Shown: positions 16,495-25,304, counted from the stretch's first letter. The stretch: DNA of 64,000 nucleotides from Aureimonas frigidaquae (GCF_001463905.1 NZ_BBWR01000017.1:1-64000); one strand, 5' to 3'. The notes: a model not told the origin generated them from the letters alone. Numbers and translations: made by a program.

Positions 16495-17559
16495 TCAACG
16501 ACCGGGAGGCGCAAGCACATAAATCGCGTCCGCGTCGGCCGCATCCCGCAGGCCCTTGTAGGACGCATGCCGCAGGCTTCCATCAGCCGTCCAGGCCCGG
16601 AACTCGATCTCGGCATTCAGGACCGGTTCGACATAAACCGCACTCTTACGGGCCACACGATCGGGAGGGCTCACGCGCCCCAGTTCATCGAGACGTTTGC
16701 GAAGCGCTCTTGCCTCTGCATTCGAGAAGCCGGTGCCCACCGCACCGACGGGCACAAGCTCGCCCTGACGGAGCGCTCCGAGCATAAGGCTGCCGACGGC
16801 GCCTGGCAGTTTGGTCGACGGCTCGTACCCCAGGATGGCGAATGTTTCGCTCATGATGCACTTGATCTTCAACCATTCGCCGTGGCGCCCCGACCGGTAG
16901 GGCTTATCGCGGTGCTTGGCGATGATCCCTTCCAGCCCGAGTTCGCAGGACAAGCGGAGGAGCTCATTGCCATCGGCATTGATATCCTCCGACATGCGGA
17001 TGGCGCCCGTATGCCCGTCGAGAAGATCGCCGAGGATCTGCCGGCGCTCCTCCAGCACCATGCCTGTCAGGTCGTGCCCATCGATGTAGAGGAGATCGAA
17101 GGCATAGAAGACGATCTGCGTGCCGGTGATCGCCTTGCCGCCGCGTCCGCCGAGGGCCTTCTGCAGTTCGGAAAAATCCGATCTGCCCTGCGCGTCGAGA
17201 ACGACGACTTCACCGTCAAGGATCAGCGTGCTGCTTTTGAGTGCCCGCGCGGCCTTTGCAAGGAACGGGAAACGGTGCGTCCAGTCATGGCCGTTGCGGG
17301 TCAGGATCCGCACGGCGGACAGATCGATATGCACGGCCAGGCGATAGCCGTCCCATTTGACCTCGAAGCTCCATTCCGGCCCCGTCGGGACGGTGGATGT
17401 CAGGAGCGCTAGGCAGGGATCGATGCGGTCCGGCATGGGATCGAAGTGAAGCGATCCCTGCCGCGGATCGTGCTCGATCGGTCGCTCACCGCGGCGGGTG
17501 GCCCCTGCTTCGGCACGGAGCTTAATGGTACGCGAAGCTTTGCCCGGACGTCTCGCCAT
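16495..17559 (-). CDS. ligD: ATP-dependent DNA ligase, LigD ligase-domain type
   Basis: 354 residues. The adenylation motif is 'EVKWDGYR' with nucleophile K68. Motif 'LILDGEVVVLD' (~115), 'FYAFDLLYIDGHDL', 'EGIIAKHRDKPY' and 'WLKIKC' follow, then a C-terminal OB fold ('PVGAVGTGFSNAEARALRKRL', 'VYVEPVLNAEIEFRAWTADG'). This is the ligase module of the Ku-dependent end-joining enzyme LigD without polymerase or phosphoesterase domains, as often seen in rhizobia with several LigD paralogues. No ku gene is in the window. A lysine-rich 41-residue gene lies just upstream on the same strand. Confidence 0.93.
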   Translation of the reverse strand: MARRPGKASRTIKLRAEAGATRRGERPIEHDPRQGSLHFDPMPDRIDPCLALLTSTVPTGPEWSFEVKWDGYRLAVHIDLSAVRILTRNGHDWTHRFPFLAKAARALKSSTLILDGEVVVLDAQGRSDFSELQKALGGRGGKAITGTQIVFYAFDLLYIDGHDLTGMVLEERRQILGDLLDGHTGAIRMSEDINADGNELLRLSCELGLEGIIAKHRDKPYRSGRHGEWLKIKCIMSETFAILGYEPSTKLPGAVGSLMLGALRQGELVPVGAVGTGFSNAEARALRKRLDELGRVSPPDRVARKSAVYVEPVLNAEIEFRAWTADGSLRHASYKGLRDAADADAIYVLAPPGR

Positions 17560-17669
17560 GCCTCATGCTGGACATGAAGCCTTTAAGATCAGGTTGCCGC
17601 GCCGCGGGCGGGGGGCTTCGACCCTCAACGGCGGCAGGGGCGCCTTCGTCCCTGCCGCGCGCGTCGCGT

Positions 17670-17795
17670 CTACTTTTTCTTGGATGGCGTCGTCGAAGAG
17701 ATGCCACCCTTGAGGCTGGGTGCCGCCGCGATGACCTTCTCCTGCACCTTCTTCGGCTTGCGCTCTTCTTTTCCGCCGCGTCGTTTCTCGCCCAT
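17670..17795 (-). CDS. 41-residue lysine-rich small protein
   Basis: The frame runs ATG 17795 to TAG 17670 and encodes 41 residues. It begins 'MGEKRRGGKEERKPKKVQEK' and ends 'PSKKK', with no hydrophobic segment. AGAGGAG is positioned 8 bases before the ATG, a convincing initiation site. The very basic composition suggests nucleic-acid contact, and it lies 110 bases upstream of ligD on the same strand. Function is not known; it is not a named family I recognise. Confidence 0.6.
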   Translation of the reverse strand: MGEKRRGGKEERKPKKVQEKVIAAAPSLKGGISSTTPSKKK

Positions 17796-17947
17796 GGGTC
17801 CGCTCCTCTCGAGGGTTACGCGCCATTATCGCACGGATCGGCGGCGGCAGCCTCATGGATTCGCAGCCTCGATGAAAGGGCATCCGACGATTTAACGTGC
17901 ATTGGCACCGGCATCAGGGTTTTGCCTAGAGCCGGCCATCGCGGCAT

Positions 17948-18922
17948 ATGCTATTCAGCCAGATCATGCGCGCAGGATACGAAGCACTGACGGAAGAGCT
18001 GGAACGAGCCCGTGTTGCGTGGCTCTACTTTACCGGTGGGCTGACACAGCAGGAGATTGCCTCGCGCCTCGGCCTCACGCGGCTGAAGGTCAACAAGATC
18101 ATCGGCCAGGTTCAGGCCGACGGCCTCGTGCAGATCGATGTGCGGTTGCCGCTCCTCGATTGCGTTTCGCTCGCGGAGGAGGTGGGGGAGCGCTACGGTC
18201 TCGTCGATGTCGTCGTGGTGCCTGATATAGACGACTACATGGAGCAGAAGCGCGTCATCGGCGAAGCGGCGGGTTCAATGGCTGCGGCGCTGATCGCCGG
18301 GCAGGATTTCGGCATCGGCATTGCGAGCGGACGCACTTTGAGCTTCGCCGTCCGGACGATCCCGGCCAAGCCGCATCCAAGATCCTGGGTCGTGGGGCTG
18401 ACGGGCGGTGTCACGCGGTCTTCCGGCACCAACACATTCGAGGTCGCCACCAGCTTCGCGCGCCGGCTCAGCGTCGAATGCCACTATCTGACGGCGCCGA
18501 TCTACTGCGCCACGGCCGAAAGCCGTGAGGCCCTTCTTTTGAATGACGAGCTGACCGATGTCCTTGCCCGCACGGAGATCGCCGACTTTGCCATGACGTC
18601 CTGCGGATCGCTCGCGCAGGACACGACGCTGACCCATATCCGGGCCGTGAAGGACCACCTGGACGACATATTGCGGCTCGGGGCCGTGGGCGAGCTGATG
18701 GGCTGCTTCCTCGACATGGACGGTCGGCCGATCGACCATTTCCTCAACGAATCGGTGATCGCCCTGAACCCGGACAAGCTCAAGCTGAAACCCTATTCGA
18801 TCCTCGTCTCGGGGGGCACGGACAAGATCCAGATCATCCGCGCCATCCTGCGGGGCGGCTACGTGAACCGCCTCGTTACCAATGAGAGCGTCGCGCGGGC
18901 CCTGCTCATGGGGCCGCGCTGA
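17948..18922 (+). CDS. SorC/DeoR-like sugar-responsive transcriptional regulator
   Basis: 324 residues. An N-terminal helix-turn-helix ('LTQQEIASRLGLTRLKVNKII', ~residues 33-53) is followed by the SorC sugar-phosphate-binding domain: 'FGIGIASGRTLSFAV', 'VVGLTGGVTR', 'ALLLNDE' and 'SGGTDKIQIIRAILRGGYV'. It resembles EryD, the erythritol repressor of Rhizobium/Brucella. It converges on the operon ending in dhaKL and very likely controls it; the probable operator is the TGTAAAA/TTTTACA repeat at 24386-24403. The start is uncertain (ATG 17966 also possible). Confidence 0.88.
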   Translation: MLFSQIMRAGYEALTEELERARVAWLYFTGGLTQQEIASRLGLTRLKVNKIIGQVQADGLVQIDVRLPLLDCVSLAEEVGERYGLVDVVVVPDIDDYMEQKRVIGEAAGSMAAALIAGQDFGIGIASGRTLSFAVRTIPAKPHPRSWVVGLTGGVTRSSGTNTFEVATSFARRLSVECHYLTAPIYCATAESREALLLNDELTDVLARTEIADFAMTSCGSLAQDTTLTHIRAVKDHLDDILRLGAVGELMGCFLDMDGRPIDHFLNESVIALNPDKLKLKPYSILVSGGTDKIQIIRAILRGGYVNRLVTNESVARALLMGPR

Positions 18923-18961
18923 ACGACAGAGGGTCCATGATTAGGGCCGGGCGACACCGGA

Positions 18962-20740
18962 TCATGCAACCTTCAACCCGGTGCCCGCATCCTGCAGGGC
19001 CTCTGCCATGGCGCGCAGGATGACGAAGGAGGACGCTGCCCCCGGATCGATATGGCCTTTCGACCGCACGCCGAGCTTGGCGGAGCGTCCACGCCGTGAT
19101 TCCAGCTCAGCGGTTGCCTTCATGCCGACCTCGGCCCCATCGCGCGCGGCCTGCAACACGGCAAGCTCCGAGCCGCCGGCCTGCGCACGTTCGCGCGCGG
19201 CCGCCACCGCCGGCACCCATGCATCGATCATCGTCTTGTCGCCGGGCTCGGCGCGGCCACGATCCTGTATCCCCTGCAGCGCCGCTGCCAACCAGATCGC
19301 GATGCCCGCGCCGTCGAGGTTGAGGCGATCGCTCACAGCCGCGCCCGCACGCAGGAAGGCCGTTGCATAGAGCGGCCCCGACGAAGCGCCGACGGCATCC
19401 AGGAAGGCCTTGGCCATGCGTTTGCAGATGGCCTCGATCGTATCGTCCTCGCCATTCGCGGCGAGCGCGGTCTGCACCGCCTTCCAGCCGATTTCCATGG
19501 TGATCCCATGATCGCCGTCGCCGATCACCCCGTCGAGTTCGGACAGCCAGGCTTTCTGCGCGATGATGTCGTCGCCCACCCGCCGCATCATGTCGCGGAA
19601 GATCGCAGGCGTGACGGTCCCCTCCTGCCGCAGGTTCCGCGGGCTGGCAGCGTCCGCAACAGCTGCTGCCGGCGTGCGCCTCTGGGTCGTTTGGGTGCTG
19701 CGCGACGCGGCATGCGCACCGACCGGGGCCGAGCCCACCGTCAGTGCAACCGTCCGACAGGGATGGTCGAGGAGCGTGGTCAACTCGTCATCCAGAAGGA
19801 CCAGCGTGATCGAAGCGCCCGCCATTTCGAGCGATGTCGCATATTCGCCCACCCAGGAGTGGTGGATGGACACGCCGCGCGAGTCGAGGATCTGCTTCAC
19901 CCGGTTGAACAGGATGTAGAGTTCGACATAGGAGGTCGAGCCGAGCCCGTTGACCAGCACAGCAACGCGCGCGCCTTCGGGAGGATTCATCTCGGCAAGG
20001 ATGGTGCCCAGGAGTTCGTCGGCAACGGCGTTGGCCGGGGCGAGGGTCTGGCGACGCACGCCCGGCTCCCCGTGCAGGCCCATGCCGATTTCCATCTCGT
20101 CATCGCCGATCTCGAAGTTCGGCTTGCCGGTTTGCGGCAGCGAGCAGGCGCCGAGCGCCACACCCATCGACAGCGTGGCATCGTTGGCCTTGCGGGCCAG
20201 CGCCTCCACGCGTGCCAGCGGTTCGCCGCGGTCTGCGGCAGCACCCGCAATCTTGAAGACGAAGAAGTCCCCGGCGATGCCACGCCGTTCGGCGCGCTTG
20301 TCGACGGACGCGGAGGCCACGTCGTCGGCCACTGCCACCTGGCGCACGGCCACGCCCGAGGCTTCCAGCTCCTCGGCGGCCATGGTGAAGTTCAGGACGT
20401 CGCCGGTGTAGTTGCCGTAGAGCAGGACGACGCCGGCGCCGCCATCGGCGGCGCGGGCGGCATCCAGGATCTGTTCCGGCGACGGCGAAGCGAAGATGTT
20501 TCCGAGGGCGGCGGCATCTGCGAGGCCTCTGCCGACATAACCCGCAAAGGCCGGCTCATGGCCCGAGCCGCCGCCGATCACGATGCCGACCTTGCCGTCT
20601 CGCGGACCGTCGCGCGCCACCACGGCACGGCCGGTCTGGCCTTCGACGCGCAGGAGGTCGCAGTGGGCGGCGGTTAGTCCGCCGATCATTTCGTCGATGA
20701 TCGTTTCGGGTGCGTTGATGAGTTTCTTGGTCTTGGTCAC
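18962..20740 (-). CDS. dhaKL: Single-chain dihydroxyacetone/erythrulose-type kinase (DhaK-DhaL fusion)
   Basis: 592 residues from a GTG start 20 bases after the permease stop. The DhaK half (about 1-345) has 'IVIGGGSGHEPAFAGYVG' and 'MGLHGEPG', whose H223 is the residue that binds the ketose covalently. A Thr/Ala-rich linker leads to DhaL (about 385-590) with 'DGVIGDGDHGITM', the Asp cluster binding Mg-ATP, and 'GASSGPLYATAF'. Such ATP-dependent kinases phosphorylate dihydroxyacetone or, in polyol pathways, D/L-erythrulose. It is last in the operon with an ABC sugar importer, so an imported C3-C5 ketose or polyol-derived ketose is the likely substrate (inference). Confidence 0.93.
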   Translation of the reverse strand: MTKTKKLINAPETIIDEMIGGLTAAHCDLLRVEGQTGRAVVARDGPRDGKVGIVIGGGSGHEPAFAGYVGRGLADAAALGNIFASPSPEQILDAARAADGGAGVVLLYGNYTGDVLNFTMAAEELEASGVAVRQVAVADDVASASVDKRAERRGIAGDFFVFKIAGAAADRGEPLARVEALARKANDATLSMGVALGACSLPQTGKPNFEIGDDEMEIGMGLHGEPGVRRQTLAPANAVADELLGTILAEMNPPEGARVAVLVNGLGSTSYVELYILFNRVKQILDSRGVSIHHSWVGEYATSLEMAGASITLVLLDDELTTLLDHPCRTVALTVGSAPVGAHAASRSTQTTQRRTPAAAVADAASPRNLRQEGTVTPAIFRDMMRRVGDDIIAQKAWLSELDGVIGDGDHGITMEIGWKAVQTALAANGEDDTIEAICKRMAKAFLDAVGASSGPLYATAFLRAGAAVSDRLNLDGAGIAIWLAAALQGIQDRGRAEPGDKTMIDAWVPAVAAARERAQAGGSELAVLQAARDGAEVGMKATAELESRRGRSAKLGVRSKGHIDPGAASSFVILRAMAEALQDAGTGLKVA

Positions 20741-20760
20741 GGGACGCTCTTTCGGCAAGT

Positions 20761-21765
20761 TCAGGCCGCGTCGCGGCGAAGATAGCGGCGGGACAGCGCA
20801 TCGAAGGAAATGGCCACGACCACGATGGCGCCCGATACGACGCCTTGCCAGTAGGGCGAGACGCCGAAGAGGACGATGATGTTTTCGATAATGGCGATGA
20901 TGCAGGCGCCGAAGATGGCGCCGAGCGGCGAGCCGATGCCACCCGTCGTCGCGACGCCACCGATGACCGCCGCGGCGATGGGTGCCAGGACCCAGGTCTG
21001 GCCGATCGACGGTTGGGCCGTGCCAAGCCGCGCGACCATCAGGAGGCCGGCCAGCGCCGACAGGAGTCCGGCCAGGGTAAAGACCAGGAGACGGATCCGA
21101 TCGACGCGGATGCCGAGCATGCGCGCGGCGGCGGGGTTGTTGCCTATGGCATACATGTATCGCCCCATCGGCGTCTTGACCGTCAGAAAGAGGGCGAGCA
21201 GCAGCACCACCAGCATTATCACGAAGGGGACGGGAAGCGTCAGCCAGTCGCCGCGCCCCAGAAACTGGATATCGGCCGGAATGCCGGTGATGGCCACGCC
21301 CTTGGTCAGGACAAGGATTGCCCCGCCATAGATGCCGGCCGTGCCGATGGTCAGGACCAGCGAGTGCAGCCCGAGCGTCGTGACCAGAAGGCCGTTCAGA
21401 AAGCCGAGCGCCATGCCGAGGAGGAGCGCCAGCGGCAGCGCCACCAGTGGCGACAGCCCGGCCTGGACCATCAGCATGCCCGAGACGATCCCGCACAGGC
21501 CGCCGATCACGCCGAGCGACAGGTCGAGTTCGCCGAGAATCATCAGCGACGACTGGGCGATGGTGATGAGCCCGACGAAGGCAAGCCCGCGCGCGATCAC
21601 CGACATGTTGTAGCCCGACAGGAAGTAGGGCGAGATCAGCGCCGACGCGGCAAAGATGACGAGCAAGGCGACGAAGACGCCGGCAAGCGGGTTGCGTATG
21701 AGGAGCGAGATGAGGCCGGCGGGCTTGGTACCATCATCCTTGGCTGCTGCAGCTTCAGTCGACAT
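20761..21765 (-). CDS. ABC sugar transporter permease (RbsC-like)
   Basis: 334 residues with about 9-10 hydrophobic helices and the BPD_transp_2 pattern 'GELDLSLGVIGGLCGIVSGML', 'FLNGLLVTTLGLHSLVLTIGT' and 'YAIGNNPAAARMLGI' (the coupling-loop EAA-like region). It forms the membrane channel of a carbohydrate-uptake (CUT2) importer. GGAGG precedes the ATG by 6 bases, and the N terminus overlaps the ATPase gene by 11 bases. Confidence 0.95.
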   Translation of the reverse strand: MSTEAAAAKDDGTKPAGLISLLIRNPLAGVFVALLVIFAASALISPYFLSGYNMSVIARGLAFVGLITIAQSSLMILGELDLSLGVIGGLCGIVSGMLMVQAGLSPLVALPLALLLGMALGFLNGLLVTTLGLHSLVLTIGTAGIYGGAILVLTKGVAITGIPADIQFLGRGDWLTLPVPFVIMLVVLLLALFLTVKTPMGRYMYAIGNNPAAARMLGIRVDRIRLLVFTLAGLLSALAGLLMVARLGTAQPSIGQTWVLAPIAAAVIGGVATTGGIGSPLGAIFGACIIAIIENIIVLFGVSPYWQGVVSGAIVVVAISFDALSRRYLRRDAA

Positions 21766-23278
21766 GACGAGCCTCCAATGGGGTCTCTCCGGTCGTTGCG
21801 GGGCCGGTCGCGAAGATGGCGCCGACGAGTGTTTCCGTATCGGTGGTCGCTGCGTCGAAATCGCCGGTGACGCGGCCGGAATGCATGGTCACGATGCGGC
21901 TCGCGCAGCGGCGCAATTCATTCATTTCGGACGAGATGAGGATGATTCCCACGCCCTCTTCCGCAAGCGTCTTCATGATGCGGTAGATCTCGGCCTTGGT
22001 TCGGATGTCGATGCCCTTGGTGGGCTCGTCGAAGATCAGGATGTGCGGCGTCGTCGCCATGGCGCGCCCGATGATGGCCTTCTGCTGATTGCCGCCCGAA
22101 AGCTGGGATATGCGTTTGCCCATGCCCGCGGTGCGAATGCCGTAATCGTCGATGACCCGCGCGACCAGGCTGCGCTCTTTGCGGAAATCGATCCCTGCCG
22201 CGCCGCTTGTCAGCGACAGAACGGAGATGCCGATATTTTCGCGCAGCGAGAGGAGCGGGAATATGCCGTGGTGCTTGCGCTCCTCGGACAGGTAGAGCAT
22301 CCCGTTCGCGACGGAGGCGGCCGTGTCGCCGAGGCGCCACGGCTTTCCCTCCACGCTGACCGATCCGGCGGTGGCGTTTCGAAAGCCGAAGATCGTCTGC
22401 ATCAGTTCGGAGCGTCCCGCGCCGACGAGGCCTGCAAAGCCCAGAATCTCACCACGCCGCAGCGTGAAGGAAACGTCTTCGAACATGTGCCCTGACAGGT
22501 GGGCAACGTCCATGATCGGCGCGCCGACCGCACAGGCCGGCCGGAAATGGTCGTCCATGGCGATCTCGCGGCCGGACATGGCGCGGATCAGGCGGGGCTC
22601 GTCGATGTCGGCGATGCGACCCGCCTCTACCTTCTCGCCGTTGCGCAGGACGGTGTAGTCGTCGCCGATGGCGAAGACCTCCTCCATCTTGTGCGAAATG
22701 AAGACGATGGCGTGGTCGCGGTCGAGAAATCCGCGAATGACCTTGAAGACGCGCTCGACTTCCCGCGCGGTGAGGGCGGATGTCGGCTCGTCCAGGATCA
22801 GGACCTTCATCTGCGCGTTGGTGGATGCCCGCGCAATCTGGAGAAGCTGCTGGTCGGGCACGGAAATGTTGCGGACCAGTTCGCCCGGATGGGCTTCGAT
22901 GCCGAAGCGGTCGAGATAGGTCTGCGCTTCCGCGCGCATGCGCCGCTTGTTGACCAGCCCGCCATGCCCCGTCCGGTCGAAGGGCATGAATAGGTTCTCC
23001 GCGACGCTCATGTCGGGAAACAGGGACAGCTCCTGCGGAACGTAGGCGATATTGCGGAACAGCTCCGCATGTTCGAGCGGATCCCGGCCGTCGATCATGA
23101 CGGTGCCGCTTGTCGCCCGGTCCGATCCTGTCAGAATCTTGACCAGGGTGGACTTTCCGGCGCCGTTCTCGCCGGCCAGGATGTGGCAACGTCCAAGCTC
23201 GATCGACAGGTCGACGCCCGACAGCGCCGTGACGCCCGGAAACTCGCGCGTCAATCCGCGCGTCTCGAGATAGGCCAT
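21755..23278 (-). CDS. ABC sugar transporter ATP-binding protein (RbsA/MglA-like, two cassettes)
   Basis: 507 residues with two fused nucleotide-binding domains. First: Walker A 'GENGAGKSTLVKIL' (~37), Walker B 'VLILDEPTSALT', H loop 'FISHKMEEVF'. Second: Walker A degenerate, as usual for CUT2 ('GFAGLVGAGRSELMQTIFG'), signature 'QLSGGNQQKAIIGRAMA', Walker B 'ILIFDEPTKGID', 'ISSEMNEL'. It energises import of the sugar bound by the upstream binding protein. GGGGAGG lies 4-5 bases before the ATG. Confidence 0.96.
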   Translation of the reverse strand: MAYLETRGLTREFPGVTALSGVDLSIELGRCHILAGENGAGKSTLVKILTGSDRATSGTVMIDGRDPLEHAELFRNIAYVPQELSLFPDMSVAENLFMPFDRTGHGGLVNKRRMRAEAQTYLDRFGIEAHPGELVRNISVPDQQLLQIARASTNAQMKVLILDEPTSALTAREVERVFKVIRGFLDRDHAIVFISHKMEEVFAIGDDYTVLRNGEKVEAGRIADIDEPRLIRAMSGREIAMDDHFRPACAVGAPIMDVAHLSGHMFEDVSFTLRRGEILGFAGLVGAGRSELMQTIFGFRNATAGSVSVEGKPWRLGDTAASVANGMLYLSEERKHHGIFPLLSLRENIGISVLSLTSGAAGIDFRKERSLVARVIDDYGIRTAGMGKRISQLSGGNQQKAIIGRAMATTPHILIFDEPTKGIDIRTKAEIYRIMKTLAEEGVGIILISSEMNELRRCASRIVTMHSGRVTGDFDAATTDTETLVGAIFATGPATTGETPLEARHVD

Positions 23279-23349
23279 GGATCCTCCCCTTTGGCCCTGG
23301 CGATGCGGGTTTGGGAAGGCGGCTGCCGCCTTCCCACGCTCTCGATCGA

Positions 23350-24297
23350 TCAGCCGCCGATATTGTCCTTGGTCAGGAAGGCGCTGCCCGTGTCGACATA
23401 GTCGGGGACAGGCGCGCCGGTGACCTGGGCCCAGAGCAGCATGACGGACCAGTAACCCTGCATCTCCGGCAGAGAGGCGGATGAGCTGTCGGCCACGCCG
23501 GAGCGGATGAGGTCCAGCATCTCGGCGAGATTGTCCAGGCCGACCAGCTTGACCTGATCCTGCTTACCGGCTTCGACGATCGCCTGGCCAATGCCGATCG
23601 GGCCGGCCGCGTCCGATGCCACCCAGCCCTTGAGGTTCGGATTGGCCTGCATGATCGCGGCCGCCTGCTGCTGGGCGGTCTCGATGCTGTCGTTGTCGAT
23701 ACCTTCGGCCACGACCTTGATACCGGGATGCTCGGCGAAGACATCGCGGTGGCACTGGGCACGGATCGAATGGTTGGGGGCGGTGGGCACGCCCATCATG
23801 ATGGCGACCTCGCCTTCACCGCCGAGAATTTCGACCAGCCGACGCGATGCGATCTTGGCCTGCTCGCAGAAGTCCATGCCGATGGTGGGGATCTTCATGC
23901 CTTCCGGGGCCACGGAATCGAAAATCGCCAGCGGGATATCCTGGCTTTGAGCCGCTTCCAGTGAAGCGCGGTTGCCGGCCGGATCCAGAAGATCGATGGC
24001 GATGCCATCGGGGCGCGTCGAGATGGCGCTTTCCACGATCTGCACCTGCTGGACGACGTCGGCCGTCTGCGGCGCCGAATAGACGATCTCCACGTCGGCG
24101 CCGGTCTGCGCCTTCAGAGCGGCCGCCGCCATCTGGGCGCCCTCGTTTACCTTGTCGAACCAGGGGTGAACCACCTTCGGCACGATCAGGAAGCGGTAGC
24201 TGTCCTTCTTGACAGTGCCCGGCGCGTCCTGAGCGCCAGCTGACAATGGCAGCATCAACGCAGCGGCTCCCGCCAATGCGAGCGCGAATTTCTTCAT
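23350..24297 (-). CDS. Periplasmic sugar-binding protein (RbsB-like) of the ABC importer
   Basis: 315 residues. Signal peptide 'MKKFALALAGAAALMLPLSA' with cleavage near 'GAQA', then the Peripla_BP_4 fold: 'FLIVPKVVHPWFDKVNEGAQ', 'GIAIDLLDP', 'PLAIFDSVAP', 'VASDAAGPIGIGQAIVEAG'. It delivers a sugar or polyol to the downstream permease/ATPase. GGGAGA lies 7 bases before the ATG, and the 71-bp gap to the ATPase gene is normal for a highly expressed binding protein. It is the first gene of a four-gene operon (binding protein, ATPase, permease, dhaKL). Ligand unknown. Confidence 0.94.
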   Translation of the reverse strand: MKKFALALAGAAALMLPLSAGAQDAPGTVKKDSYRFLIVPKVVHPWFDKVNEGAQMAAAALKAQTGADVEIVYSAPQTADVVQQVQIVESAISTRPDGIAIDLLDPAGNRASLEAAQSQDIPLAIFDSVAPEGMKIPTIGMDFCEQAKIASRRLVEILGGEGEVAIMMGVPTAPNHSIRAQCHRDVFAEHPGIKVVAEGIDNDSIETAQQQAAAIMQANPNLKGWVASDAAGPIGIGQAIVEAGKQDQVKLVGLDNLAEMLDLIRSGVADSSSASLPEMQGYWSVMLLWAQVTGAPVPDYVDTGSAFLTKDNIGG

Positions 24298-24385
24298 GAG
24301 ATGTCTCCCGTTCCTCCAGCGCAAACTTGCGCCCTCCGACCTCGGGCGACCTCCATCAGCACCGAAGCAAGGAACAGGCTACATC

Positions 24386-24403
24386 TGTAAAATCGTTTTT
24401 ACA
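24386..24403. promoter_or_regulatory. Inverted-repeat operator of the sugar/dhaKL operon
   Basis: TGTAAAA (24386-24392) and TTTTACA (24397-24403) are perfect inverted arms around TCGT, 89 bases upstream of the binding-protein ATG in an otherwise GC-rich tract. Position and symmetry fit a repressor operator. The SorC regulator at the other end of the operon is the natural candidate. Confidence 0.6.
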
Positions 24404-24732
24404 ACAGTGTGAGTGAGGCGTGCAGCTTGGGGTTCGCACGAGTCTGCGGCGGTTAGCCTGACGTGTTGAAGGGCAATCGACAGCAGCAAGGCGGGGTCGT
24501 GTGGGCGTCGGGCTTATCCTGGCACCGACGGCGCTATAACTACATCGCTTTGTGGGGAAACAGCGAGGGCGAACGAGAAGGGACCCTGAGCTTCCACTGA
24601 TCGCTCAAGGCGCCTTGCACGCCTTGGCAAAGGACGCAGTGCCGAACGCATATGCGGACGGAGCGAAGGATGCTCCACTGGAAAGGCCGAAAAGTCGAAC
24701 CGAACGAAAATCTTATGGCAATGGAAATTGAG
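24404..24732. other. Non-coding stretch between the sugar operon and tRNA-Met
   Basis: About 330 bases without a supportable gene. Frames here lack ribosome-binding sites and family features. No intrinsic terminator was recognised past the tRNA. No integrase or obvious attachment-site repeat was seen beside the tRNA 3' end. Confidence 0.5.
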
Positions 24733-24809
24733 TGGTAGCGGAGGAGGGACTCGAACCCCCGACACGCGGATTATGATTCCGCTGCTCTAACCAACTGAGC
24801 TACTCCGCC
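24733..24809 (-). tRNA. tRNA-Met (anticodon CAU), elongator type
   Basis: 77 nt with encoded CCA. The acceptor GGCGGAG pairs with CUCCGCU (one G-U); D arm GCUC/GAGC; anticodon stem GCGGA/UCCGC with loop AUCAUAA, giving CAU; T arm GGGGG/CCCUC with loop UUCGAGU. Position 1 is a G-U pair, not the C-A mismatch of initiators, and the anticodon stem lacks the initiator GGG/CCC run, so it is an elongator. A lysidine-type Ile CAU tRNA is less likely on overall similarity. Confidence 0.96.
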
Positions 24810-24864
24810 CCGGGCAGGCCCGTGAGGGCCGCCGTCTGCTGCGGCGGGCCGCAGGCAGTGGCGC

Positions 24865-24894
24865 GATATAGGGAAAGCGCCGGGACGCTGTCAA
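24865..24894 (-). promoter_or_regulatory. Promoter of tRNA-Met
   Basis: On the minus strand, TTGACA (24894-24889) is followed after 17-18 bases by CTATATC (24871-24865). It would give a leader of about 50 nt before the mature tRNA. Confidence 0.7.
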
Positions 24895-24904
24895 GCGTCT
24901 CGCG

Positions 24905-25150
24905 TCACTTCTGATCGTCGGTCCGCAGATAGGGCTCGACAGGGCCCTTCAGCTTCAGCGTCAGCGGCTTGCCGCGGCGGTCCAGCGACTTGCCCACGCT
25001 GACGCGCACCCATCCCTCGCTGACGCAATATTCCTCGACATTCGTCTTTTCGACGCCCTTGAACTTGATCCCGATGCCCTGTTGCAGAAGCGCCTCGTCG
25101 TAGAAGGGGCTGGACGGGTCGTTGGACAGGCGGTCCGGTAGCTCGGTCAT
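24905..25150 (-). CDS. DUF3297 family protein
   Basis: 81 residues matching the whole DUF3297 pattern: 'PDRLSNDPSSPFYDEALL', 'GIGIKFKGVEKTNVEEYCVS' and 'EGWVRVSVGKSLDRRGKPLT'. The family is near-universal in alpha- and gammaproteobacteria, cytoplasmic and of unknown function. It is monocistronic, upstream of and parallel to tRNA-Met. Confidence 0.93.
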   Translation of the reverse strand: MTELPDRLSNDPSSPFYDEALLQQGIGIKFKGVEKTNVEEYCVSEGWVRVSVGKSLDRRGKPLTLKLKGPVEPYLRTDDQK

Positions 25151-25304
25151 GGACGGTCCTCTTTGTCGGCGGTCTTCAGTTGCGCGCCTTAAAGCACGGG
25201 CCGCGGGAAGGGAAGCGCCAGCATTGACTTGGCAGGCACGATGGGCGACACACGATCCTCGATTTGGTCAGGCCAATTATGGTCACGACGTCCGGGGGGA
25301 AGAT

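Noticed and set aside
18962-21496. One 844-aa minus-strand frame spanning dhaKL and most of the permease gene
   Set aside because: The N-terminal 250 residues are an out-of-frame reading of the permease gene. The kinase begins at GTG 20740, 20 bases after the permease stop, where the DhaK fold starts.
24733-24809. tRNA gene as a possible integration site of a genomic island
   Set aside because: No integrase, no repeat of the tRNA 3' end and ordinary conserved genes on both sides.
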